NCBI GenBank assembly: GCA_031553395.1
Contig: JAVBLR010000006.1
Coordinates: forward strand, 1 to 64,000
Source of the DNA: WRGA01 sp031553395
Lineage (GTDB): Bacteria; Bacteroidota; Bacteroidia; Bacteroidales; WRGA01
Direction of reading: 5' to 3'
DNA: 64,000 nucleotides
The notes below the pieces were generated by a model. The model saw nothing but the letters and a program-made list of their open reading frames with translations, had not been told where the DNA came from and did no database searches. A program made the translations under genes and the position numbers. Shown in pieces: positions 28,675 to 36,131 of this stretch (the first letter of the stretch is position 1; every line of letters begins with the position of its first letter).

Positions 28675-31251
28675 ATGAATATCGAATATTACACTTGTGA
28701 CATGTCCGCGAAGCGGGCAAATGTGAATAACCGTGAGTGTAACTCACGGAAAAGGCAAATGCTAAATCCGTCCCTGAAAGGGGCGAATATTGTATTGCCT
28801 AAATTCACCCCCTGTCGGGGATGTGGAGAGGGATTTTTTCCTACCACGGGTTACACCCGCGGTTATTCATATTTAGTCCTTTCAGGACATGTTTGGACAA
28901 AATATCCGAAAATCATAAAAATTATTATTTTAAGTTCTTTATTTCTGCTTTTTGCTTACGCTGCAAAAGCTCAAAATAAAGAATCCGGTTCGTTTAAAGC
29001 TGGAAATAAAACGTTTTTGCTGAATGACAAGCCTTTTGTTGTTAAAGCAGCTGAGATACATTATCCACGGATTCCAAGGCTGTATTGGGAACATCGGATT
29101 CAGATGTGTAAAGCATTAGGAATGAATACGGTTTGTTTGTATATTTTTTGGAATATTCATGAACAGGAAGAAGGGAAATTTGATTTTACCGGAAATAATG
29201 ATATTGCAGCGTTTTGTAAGTTAGCCCAGAAGTATGGAATGTATGTAATTGTGCGGCCGGGGCCGTATGTTTGCGCCGAATGGGAAATGGGTGGATTACC
29301 TTGGTGGCTGTTGAAGAAAAAGGATATTGGGCTTCGTGTGCAGGATCCGTATTTCATGGAAAAGACCAAAGTTTTTATGAATGAAGTCGGGAAACAATTA
29401 GCAGAAATGCAAATTACCCGTGGCGGAAATATCATTATGGTTCAGGTAGAAAACGAATATGGCGCTTATGGAACAGACAAACCTTATGTGTCTGCAATTC
29501 GAGACATCGTAAAAGGTGCCGGATTTACTGATATTCCGTTATTTCAATGTGATTGGAGTTCTAATTTTCAGAATAACGCGTTGGATGATTTGCTTTGGAC
29601 AATAAATTTCGGAACAGGAGCCAATATCGAAAAGCAATTCGAAACATTAAAAAAGCTAAGGCCGGAAACGCCTTTAATGTGTAGCGAATTTTGGTCGGGA
29701 TGGTTCGATCATTGGGGTGCAAAACACGAAACAAGAAGTGCAAAAGCGTTGGTCGGAGGAATGAAAGAAATGCTCGATCAAAATATCTCATTCAGTTTGT
29801 ATATGACACATGGCGGAACAAGTTTCGGACATTGGGCGGGAGCCAATTTCCCAAATTTTTCGCCTACTTGTACATCCTACGATTACGATGCTCCGATTAG
29901 TGAATCAGGGAAAGCAACACCCAAATATTATGAGGTCCGTAATTTGTTGAAGAATTATTTATCCGAAGGAGAAATATTAAGTGATGTCCCGGATTCGATT
30001 CCAACGATTTCAATCCCTTCGGTTACTTTCAAAGAAATAGCTCCTCTTTTTGATAATCTTCCTGAACCGGTTTATAGTGAGAATATTCAATCAATGGAAT
30101 TTTTTAATCAGGGTTGGGGAAGTATTCTTTATCGGACAAAATTATCGAAATCGGATAACCCGCAAACATTGAGTATTACCGAAGCACACGATTGGGCACA
30201 GATTTTTATCGATGGAGAAAAGATAGCTACATTGAATCGCTTGAAAGGGGAAAGTTCCATTACCATTCCTTCCGTAAAAGAAGGCGCTGTATTGGATATT
30301 TTGGTGGAAGCAATGGGTCGAATGAATTTTGGAAAAGGTATTTATGATTGGAAAGGAATTACCGAAAAAGTAGAATTAAAATCAGAAAAATCAACAGAAA
30401 TCCTGAAAAATTGGCAAGTTTATAGCATCCTGACGGATTATTCCTTTGCCAAAAATAAACAATATAAAAAATCGGATATACTGAAAAATGTTCCTGCATT
30501 TTATAAAGCGGAATTTACGATTGATAAAGCCGGTGATACATTCATTGATATGAGTTCGTGGAGCAAAGGATTGGTTTGGGTAAACGGATATGCGCTGGGG
30601 CGTTATTGGGAAATCGGGCCGCAACAAACGTTGTATTTGCCCGGATGTTGGTTGAAAGAGGGCAAAAATGAAATTATCGTATTTGATTTGGCTTCTCCCT
30701 CTAAAGCTGAGATAGCAGGATTGCGCCAACCGGTATTAGATGTATTGAAAGGGATTATTACCAGCCATCGGAAATTGGGTGAAAACTTGAATTTAAGTGG
30801 AGAACAACCTATTTACACAGGTTCATTCAAAGCTGGAAACGGATGGCAACATGTGAATTTCAATCAGAAAGCAACAGGCCGGTATTTTTGTTTGGAAGCT
30901 TTGAGTTCGTTTGGTAGCGATAATTATGCTGCGATTGCAGAATTGGAATTGATTGGCGAAGATGGAAATCCGATTCCACGCGATAAATGGAAAATTGTTT
31001 ATGCTGATAGTGAAGAAACAGAAGCTGCTAATAATATTGCAAGTAATGTTTTTGATTTACAGGAATCTACATTCTGGCATACCGATTATTCGAATACAAA
31101 ACCGGGATTTCCTCATCAAATTGTAATTGACTTGAAAGAGGAAAAAACCATTGCCGGATTTTCTTATTTGCCAAGGGCGGAAGCCGGTAAAACAGGAATG
31201 ATTAAGGATTATAAGGTTTATTTCAAAACAACGAATTATAAGTATAAATAA
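28675..31251 (+). CDS. GH35 beta-galactosidase with F5/8-type C-terminal domain; native start displaced by a repeat insertion
   Basis: From about residue 100 this is a GH35 enzyme: GNKTFLLNDKPFVVKAAEIH, PRLYWEHRIQMCKALGMNTV, PGPYVCAEWEMGGLPWWL, acid/base Glu in VENEYGAYG, nucleophile Glu in CSEFWSGWFDHWG and TSFGHWAGANF. Galactose-binding-like segments follow, then a discoidin-like end (YAAIAELELIGEDGNPIP). It would remove terminal beta-galactose. The N-terminus is abnormal. The export helix KIIKIIILSSLFLLFAYAAK begins near residue 80 of the open frame, and residues ~10-73 are translated repeat DNA (28700-28892). A typical start, ATG AAA AAA at 28662, reads only 12 codons and stops at 28698-28700, on the repeat boundary. 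The true start is unresolved; the gene may be poorly exported or silent. Confidence 0.8.
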   Translation: MNIEYYTCDMSAKRANVNNRECNSRKRQMLNPSLKGANIVLPKFTPCRGCGEGFFPTTGYTRGYSYLVLSGHVWTKYPKIIKIIILSSLFLLFAYAAKAQNKESGSFKAGNKTFLLNDKPFVVKAAEIHYPRIPRLYWEHRIQMCKALGMNTVCLYIFWNIHEQEEGKFDFTGNNDIAAFCKLAQKYGMYVIVRPGPYVCAEWEMGGLPWWLLKKKDIGLRVQDPYFMEKTKVFMNEVGKQLAEMQITRGGNIIMVQVENEYGAYGTDKPYVSAIRDIVKGAGFTDIPLFQCDWSSNFQNNALDDLLWTINFGTGANIEKQFETLKKLRPETPLMCSEFWSGWFDHWGAKHETRSAKALVGGMKEMLDQNISFSLYMTHGGTSFGHWAGANFPNFSPTCTSYDYDAPISESGKATPKYYEVRNLLKNYLSEGEILSDVPDSIPTISIPSVTFKEIAPLFDNLPEPVYSENIQSMEFFNQGWGSILYRTKLSKSDNPQTLSITEAHDWAQIFIDGEKIATLNRLKGESSITIPSVKEGAVLDILVEAMGRMNFGKGIYDWKGITEKVELKSEKSTEILKNWQVYSILTDYSFAKNKQYKKSDILKNVPAFYKAEFTIDKAGDTFIDMSSWSKGLVWVNGYALGRYWEIGPQQTLYLPGCWLKEGKNEIIVFDLASPSKAEIAGLRQPVLDVLKGIITSHRKLGENLNLSGEQPIYTGSFKAGNGWQHVNFNQKATGRYFCLEALSSFGSDNYAAIAELELIGEDGNPIPRDKWKIVYADSEETEAANNIASNVFDLQESTFWHTDYSNTKPGFPHQIVIDLKEEKTIAGFSYLPRAEAGKTGMIKDYKVYFKTTNYKYK
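28700..28892. repeat. Transposase-less REP-type element (relative of 51517-52180)
   Basis: The element is bounded by ACATGTCC (28700-28707) and its inverse GGACATGT (28885-28892). Internal hairpins are CCGTGAGTGTAACTCACGG (about 28731-28749) and GCGGGTGTAACCCGTGG read on the minus strand (28844-28860). Between them lies CCGTCCCTGAAAGGGGCGAA. The same blocks in the same order flank the transposase gene at 51643, so this is a non-autonomous copy. It sits at the 5' end of the GH35 gene. Confidence 0.8.
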
Positions 31252-31263
31252 AATAATTGCAGA

Positions 31264-31380
31264 AATTTTCATAATGACACCGATTTGAATGTTTTACGTT
31301 ATACGTTCTACGTATCGGTAACATCAGCCACTTACGTAAAACGTACAACGTATTACATAACAGATTTAATTTGAATTATT
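31264..31380. repeat. Imperfect hairpin element after GH35
   Basis: Arms 31292-31314 and 31333-31355 are imperfect complements rich in ACGT (TTACGTTATACGTTCTACG against ACGTAAAACGTACAACGT). The left flank TTCATAATGACACCGATTTGAATG (in part, 31268-31291) matches the sub-terminal motif of the 8039-8281 element; the right end is degenerate. It lies in the 171-bp gap before the deacetylase gene and could also serve as a terminator. Confidence 0.5.
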
Positions 31381-31422
31381 TAATTTGGCAAAGTAGAAAT
31401 AAGATAGTAACAATTATAAGAT

Positions 31423-32454
31423 ATGAAGAAGGTTGCAATGAGATTTCGGCCCTTTTTGGTAATGTGTGTATTTTCATCCTTTTTCTTTTCTGGTAATGCA
31501 CAATATGAGAACGAGAATATCAGGGATAAAAAAATCCTCTTGAATGAAAACGGAATGATTATTCGGGTGGCTCCTTATAAAGATGATAAGGTTTGTGCCA
31601 TTAGTTATACATTCGATGATGGTTTGGTAGAACATTATACCCTTCTTTTTCCTGAATTGGAAAAAAGAGGATTTAAAGGAACTCTTTGGGTAAATGGGAG
31701 TAAAATAAATCAGGATTCGGATAATATCGCTGATACAACTCGTATGACATGGATTCAATTGAAAGAAATGGCTGATAAAGGGCATGAAATTTCCAATCAT
31801 GGTTGGGCCCATAAAAATTTCGGACGATTTAGCTTGGAAGAAATCAAGGAAGATATTACTAAAAATGACAGTGCGATATTTGTTAATATAGGCATTATGC
31901 CAACTACTTTTTGTTATCCGAACAATAATAAAAGTAATCCGGAAGCGGTTGAATTTGTTTCTGAAAATCGGGTGGGTACCCGAACCGAACAACGTTCCAT
32001 TGGAAGTAAATCTACTCCGGAGGGACTTGATAGATGGGTTGAAACATTGATTGAAACCCGGGATTGGGGGGTTGGAATGACACATGGTCTCACATATGGA
32101 TATGATGCGTTTGGCAATCCTCAACGGTTTTGGGATCATTTGGATGAGGTAAAGTCTCAGGAAGATAAAATTTGGGTAGCAACATTTAAGGATGTGGCAG
32201 CCTATTTAAAGGAAAGAGAAAATTTTACTTGGAAACTGGAAAAGAAAAAAGATAATATTGTAATTACACCTGAACTTTCTTTGGATAAAAAAATATTCAC
32301 AGAATCCTTAACGATGGTAATTGAAAATCCTAAATACCGTAATATAACGGTAAAACAAGAAAATAAAGAGTTGCTCTTACGGATTCTTTCAGACAGGATT
32401 ATGTTTGATTTTGACCCTTTTGGAGGTGTAATTCAAATTTTTGGGAAAAGATAA
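31423..32454 (+). CDS. Secreted polysaccharide deacetylase (CE4/NodB-like)
   Basis: The 343-aa product has a signal peptide (about 1-26, ending SGNAQ). The NodB homology region spans about residues 55-265: the catalytic/metal Asp pair in AISYTFDDGLVEHY, the metal-binding HxxxH in EISNHGWAHKNFG, and TTFCYPNNNKSNPEAVEFV. The last ~75 residues form a small beta domain (KDNIVITPELSLDKKIFTES). CE4 members remove N- or O-acetyl groups from polysaccharides. In a rhamnogalacturonan locus, O-deacetylation of the backbone or of an attached sugar is plausible but unproven. It is the only CE4-type gene in the window; the other putative deacetylating enzymes are SGNH-fold. Confidence 0.8.
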   Translation: MKKVAMRFRPFLVMCVFSSFFFSGNAQYENENIRDKKILLNENGMIIRVAPYKDDKVCAISYTFDDGLVEHYTLLFPELEKRGFKGTLWVNGSKINQDSDNIADTTRMTWIQLKEMADKGHEISNHGWAHKNFGRFSLEEIKEDITKNDSAIFVNIGIMPTTFCYPNNNKSNPEAVEFVSENRVGTRTEQRSIGSKSTPEGLDRWVETLIETRDWGVGMTHGLTYGYDAFGNPQRFWDHLDEVKSQEDKIWVATFKDVAAYLKERENFTWKLEKKKDNIVITPELSLDKKIFTESLTMVIENPKYRNITVKQENKELLLRILSDRIMFDFDPFGGVIQIFGKR

Positions 32455-32490
32455 TTTTTTGAATACAAAAATGCGAATATAATATAATCT

Positions 32491-32527
32491 TAGTGTCTTA
32501 GCGACATTGTGTCTTGGCGTTCAAAAA
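32491..32527 (+). repeat. Solo arm of a dispersed repeat
   Basis: TTAGTGTCTTAGCGACATTG followed by TGTCTTGGCGTTC is one arm of a hairpin repeat type commonly seen in Bacteroidota intergenic regions. No matching inverted arm is visible in this 141-bp gap. Assignment as a repeat rests on recall of the type, not on a second copy in the window. Confidence 0.3.
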
Positions 32528-32595
32528 ATACTTGAACTAAATCATTGTATTTTAAATATATACTTATAATCCTAATACCTAAATAATTAACAAAA

Positions 32596-34371
32596 ATGAA
32601 ATTTAACCGAATAATTGTATGCCTATTCCTCTTAGCAGGAGTTACTTCTACATTACGAGCCGACCTTCCGCCGGTTTTTGGCCCTGAATATGCAGGAAAA
32701 ACACAAAAAGATGAACTAACCCGTGTTTATATTTCTCCTCAACGGATTGTATGGACGAATGCCGGTGACGGAAGTTTAGTAACGAACGAAGAAGTATTAT
32801 TGCTTCCCGGAAACAGCCAGGCGGAATTAACCAGACGTAAAATGTGTACGATGAAGACTACAGCAACTGATACAGCTGCTATCTTGCTCGATTTTGGAAA
32901 AGAATTACATGGTGGCCTGCAATTGGTGATGGGTGGCGGCCGCAGAGAACCATCTTTGGTGCGGATTCGTTTTGGGGAATCGGTTGGAGAATGTAACAGC
33001 CAAACGTATAACAGCGAGTGGAAAGTGGGTTATTCCACAGACGACCATGCTAAACGCGACATCATTGTAGAAATTCCCCGCGACGGATTGTTTGAGATCG
33101 GCAATACCGGTTTCCGTTTTGTCCGAATTGATTTGTTGCAACCCAATGCAACCATTAAACTGAAAGAAGCCCGAGCTGTTTTTCGTTACCGCGATATTCC
33201 TTATTTAGGTTCTTTCAAAAGTAACGACGAGCGATTGAATCAAATCTGGTTGACCGGCGCTTATACCGTTCATTTGAATATGCAGGAATATTTATGGGAC
33301 GGAATCAAACGCGACCGGGTGGTTTGGCTCGGCGATATGCACCCCGAAGTGGCTTCGATCCGAAGTGTATTTGGAAATAATGATATCATTCCTAATAGTT
33401 TGGATTTAGCTTGCGAACAATTTCCTTTGCCCGGTTGGATGAATAATATCAGTTCGTATTCCCTTTGGTATTTAGTTATTCAGTATGAATGGTACCTGCA
33501 AAACGGGAATCTTGATTTTCTGAAAGCGCATAAAAATTATATTCTCGGATTAATTGATCAGATAGACGAAAATGTCGATGAAAATGGTACGGATATAAGT
33601 AAAGCTCGTTATTTTCTGGATTGGCCATCGAGTCCGAATGAAGAAGGTGTAAAAGCCGGATGCCGTGCACTGATGGTATGGGCACTACAAGATGCTGGGA
33701 AACTTTGTACTTACCTGAACGAACCGGCTTATCTGAAAAAGACACAGGATGTTACTGCCCGTCTGAATAAATCTGTTAAAGATCATAATAACCTGAAACA
33801 GGCTGCCGGATTGATGGCGATTGCCGGAATTATGGATCCGGTAAAAGCATGCAATGATGTTATATCGGTTGGTGGTGCTAAAAATTTTTCCACTTTCTAC
33901 GGATATTATATGTTGCAAGCGCAGGCATTAGCCGGACAATACCAACAGGCAATCGATGTTATTCGCCAATATTGGGGCGGTATGTTGGATATGGGAGCTA
34001 CTTCTTTTTGGGAAGATTTCAATCTGGATTGGTTGCAAAATGCAGCCCGTTTGGATGAATTGACACCTCCGGGTAAAAAGGATATTCACGGTGATTTCGG
34101 AGGATATTGTTATCCGGGATATCGTCATAGTTTCTGTCACGGTTGGTCATCGGGGCCAACAGCTTGGCTGACAGAACATGTGTTGGGTGTTCAGGTAATG
34201 GAGCCCGGTTGCAAAACGATTAAAATTGAACCGCATTTAGGCGATTTGCAATGGGCTGAAGGAACGTTCCCTACTCCTTATGGAATAGTGAAAATTAAAC
34301 ATACGAAGAATCTGGACGGAAGCGTTGCTTCAAAAATTGAAGCTCCGAAAGAAGTGAAAGTAATCAAATGA
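32596..34371 (+). CDS. GH78-type alpha-L-rhamnosidase, short form
   Basis: The 591-aa secreted protein (signal peptide about 1-22) has an N-terminal beta domain (about 70-200: AAILLDFGKELHGGLQLVMG, FEIGNTGFRFVRIDLLQP) followed by the (alpha/alpha)6 barrel. The GH78 signature is clear: EYLWDGIKRDRVVWLGDMHP, then ARYFLDWPSSPNEEGVKAGC, GATSFWEDFNLDWL and the late HGWSSGPTAWLTEHVLG. A C-terminal beta domain follows (IKIEPHLGDLQWAEGTFPTP). It is shorter than the other two GH78 proteins here because it lacks extra N-terminal modules. Predicted to remove non-reducing rhamnose from rhamnogalacturonan fragments, though some relatives with this architecture have other specificities. Confidence 0.8.
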   Translation: MKFNRIIVCLFLLAGVTSTLRADLPPVFGPEYAGKTQKDELTRVYISPQRIVWTNAGDGSLVTNEEVLLLPGNSQAELTRRKMCTMKTTATDTAAILLDFGKELHGGLQLVMGGGRREPSLVRIRFGESVGECNSQTYNSEWKVGYSTDDHAKRDIIVEIPRDGLFEIGNTGFRFVRIDLLQPNATIKLKEARAVFRYRDIPYLGSFKSNDERLNQIWLTGAYTVHLNMQEYLWDGIKRDRVVWLGDMHPEVASIRSVFGNNDIIPNSLDLACEQFPLPGWMNNISSYSLWYLVIQYEWYLQNGNLDFLKAHKNYILGLIDQIDENVDENGTDISKARYFLDWPSSPNEEGVKAGCRALMVWALQDAGKLCTYLNEPAYLKKTQDVTARLNKSVKDHNNLKQAAGLMAIAGIMDPVKACNDVISVGGAKNFSTFYGYYMLQAQALAGQYQQAIDVIRQYWGGMLDMGATSFWEDFNLDWLQNAARLDELTPPGKKDIHGDFGGYCYPGYRHSFCHGWSSGPTAWLTEHVLGVQVMEPGCKTIKIEPHLGDLQWAEGTFPTPYGIVKIKHTKNLDGSVASKIEAPKEVKVIK

Positions 34372-34420
34372 AATGTAATTTTAAAAATAAAGAGATTATC
34401 TACAAGGTTACTAAATAAGG

Positions 34421-34549
34421 AAATCACTTTTGATGAAATGCCCGTCTTCGGCCTTTGCTTCATAGACGGGTCGCCGAGAAGCTCAGCCTTGATCTTTTGT
34501 TACTTTTGCATCAAGGCAAAAGTAAAAGAAAAAATGTCACAAGTGATTT
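34421..34549. repeat. MITE-like repeat with short terminal inverted repeats
   Basis: Ends AAATCACTTTTGA (34421-34433) and TCACAAGTGATTT (34537-34549) are inverted copies with one mismatch. Inside are two stems: CCCGTCT/AGACGGG (34441-34470 region) and ACTTTTGC/GCAAAAGT (34502-34523). It occupies the leader of the SGNH hydrolase gene and ends 14 bp before its ATG. A longer in-frame start at 34438 inside the element is rejected. Confidence 0.65.
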
Positions 34550-34563
34550 TAGAAATATATCAA

Positions 34564-35400
34564 ATGAAAAATAAAAAAGCATTAACATTTGCCCTTTGTT
34601 TATTTTGCTCTTTGTCCTTATTTAGCCAAGAGCAAGATACTCAAATAGCAAAGGCTTGTATTCAGCATCCGTGGTATGGCAAACGAGTTGCTTATTTAGG
34701 AGATTCGGTTACAGACCCGAATAGTTATGGTGATAAAATTAAAAAATACTGGTCTTTTTTGCAGGAATGGCTCGATATCACTCCCTATGTATATGGTGTA
34801 AGTGGACGGCAATGGAATGATATTCCCCGTCAGGCGGATAAATTGAAAAAGGAACACGGTGATGAGGTCGATGCTATTCTGGTATTTATCGGAACCAATG
34901 ATTTTAATAGTGGCGTGCCTATCGGCGAATGGTTTACGGAGAAAGAAGAACAAGTGATGGCTGCCCGAGGCCAAGTCAAAGAATTGGTTATCCGGAAACA
35001 GCGAACTCCCGTAATGTCTGACGAAACCTATAAGGGTCGTATCAATAAGGGAATCAGTCACCTGAAAAAACAGTTCTCCGATAAACAGATTGTGTTATTG
35101 ACTCCATTGCATCGTTCGTTGGCCGAATTCGGTGATAAAAACGTACAGCCGGACGAAAGTTACCAAAACAGTTGTGGGGAATATATCGATGCATATGTAC
35201 AGGCGATCAAAGAAGCGGGTAATTTGTGGGGTATTCCAGTGATTGATTTCAATGCGCTTACGGGTATGAATCCGATGGTCGAAGAACAACTGATTTATTT
35301 CTATGATGCTTCGTTCGACCGACTGCATCCCAGTACTCAAGGACAGGAACGAATGGCAAAGACATTAATGTATCAGTTGCTCACATTGCCGGTTTTATAA
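34564..35400 (+). CDS. Secreted SGNH/GDSL hydrolase (putative carbohydrate acetylesterase)
   Basis: The 278-aa form starts at ATG 34564 (MKNKKALTFALCLFCSLSLF, signal peptide). SGNH blocks are all present: block I AYLGDSVTDPNSYG (nucleophile Ser), oxyanion Gly in YGVSGRQWND, Asn in FIGTNDFNSG, and Asp/His in SFDRLHPSTQG. Family members remove O-acetyl groups from plant polysaccharides. Rhamnogalacturonan is acetylated on GalA, so a role as a rhamnogalacturonan acetylesterase is a reasonable inference. It lies between the short GH78 and a DUF1349 lipoprotein. A repeat element sits directly in its leader. Confidence 0.8.
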   Translation: MKNKKALTFALCLFCSLSLFSQEQDTQIAKACIQHPWYGKRVAYLGDSVTDPNSYGDKIKKYWSFLQEWLDITPYVYGVSGRQWNDIPRQADKLKKEHGDEVDAILVFIGTNDFNSGVPIGEWFTEKEEQVMAARGQVKELVIRKQRTPVMSDETYKGRINKGISHLKKQFSDKQIVLLTPLHRSLAEFGDKNVQPDESYQNSCGEYIDAYVQAIKEAGNLWGIPVIDFNALTGMNPMVEEQLIYFYDASFDRLHPSTQGQERMAKTLMYQLLTLPVL

Positions 35401-35422
35401 AACAATCTAAATGTATATAAAT

Positions 35423-36094
35423 ATGAAAAATTTAGTGATTTTATCTTTAGTTGTGTTGATAAGTATCATTTCGTGTAAAGCGCAATCGATATCGGATGAG
35501 GTTAAAATTAAGTCTATCCCTCATAAAATATCGTGGGTAAACCAACCGTTAGACTGGAAAGTGAACGGAGATACATTTATATTGACCGGAGGTAAAGGTT
35601 CGCGTTTATTTACCGATCCTCAACAGAAAAACATTGCGGATACAGCTCCCATTGCCTTATTCAAACCGGATGAAACTTTTTTGTTCAGTTGTAAAGTGAA
35701 AGTCGGTTTTAGATCTGTTTTCGATGCTGGAGTACTGATGATATATGCTGATTCCGACCTTTGGGCTAAATTGTGTTTTGAATATACGCCTCAGTTTAAG
35801 CATCAGGTGGTTAGTGTGGTTAATAAGAAATATTCGGATGATAATAATCACGATATTGTCGATACGGACGAAGTCTATTTAAGAATTGCCGGACTTGGAA
35901 ATGGAGCATATGCATTTCATTATTCGTTGGACGGAAAATATTGGAACATGGTGCGTTATTTTTATTTAGGAACAAATGACGAACTCAAAATCGGATTTCT
36001 ATCACAAACTCCCAGAGGAGAATCTTGCGAAAGCATTTTCTCCGATATAAAATATGGAACCGAAAAGTTAGAAGATATCAGGAGTGGTAAATAA
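35423..36094 (+). CDS. DUF1349 lipoprotein (concanavalin-like fold)
   Basis: The 223-aa form starts at ATG 35423 (MKNLVILSLVVLISIISC) with a probable lipobox ending IISC, so it is likely lipid-anchored. The body matches DUF1349: KISWVNQPLDWKVNGDTFIL, FLFSCKVKVGFRSVFDAGVL, LWAKLCFEYTPQFKHQVVSV and YFYLGTNDELKIGFLSQTPR, a lamin-G/concanavalin beta-sandwich. Such proteins probably bind glycans; no catalytic residues can be named. It is 22 bp downstream of the SGNH gene and 37 bp upstream of a GH78. It may hold pectin fragments at the membrane, as the window has no SusD. Confidence 0.75.
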   Translation: MKNLVILSLVVLISIISCKAQSISDEVKIKSIPHKISWVNQPLDWKVNGDTFILTGGKGSRLFTDPQQKNIADTAPIALFKPDETFLFSCKVKVGFRSVFDAGVLMIYADSDLWAKLCFEYTPQFKHQVVSVVNKKYSDDNNHDIVDTDEVYLRIAGLGNGAYAFHYSLDGKYWNMVRYFYLGTNDELKIGFLSQTPRGESCESIFSDIKYGTEKLEDIRSGK

Positions 36095-36131
36095 TTTGCT
36101 CACTTCATAATTTTGTCAAATCAAATCTGTA

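Noticed and set aside
31474..32139. 221-aa minus-strand open frame
   Set aside because: It lies wholly inside the polysaccharide deacetylase gene, has no recognisable domain or start context, and its composition is that of an antisense shadow.
34438..34563. Longer N-terminus for the SGNH hydrolase
   Set aside because: The extra 42 residues are translated from a repeat element; the ATG at 34564 is followed by a standard signal peptide.
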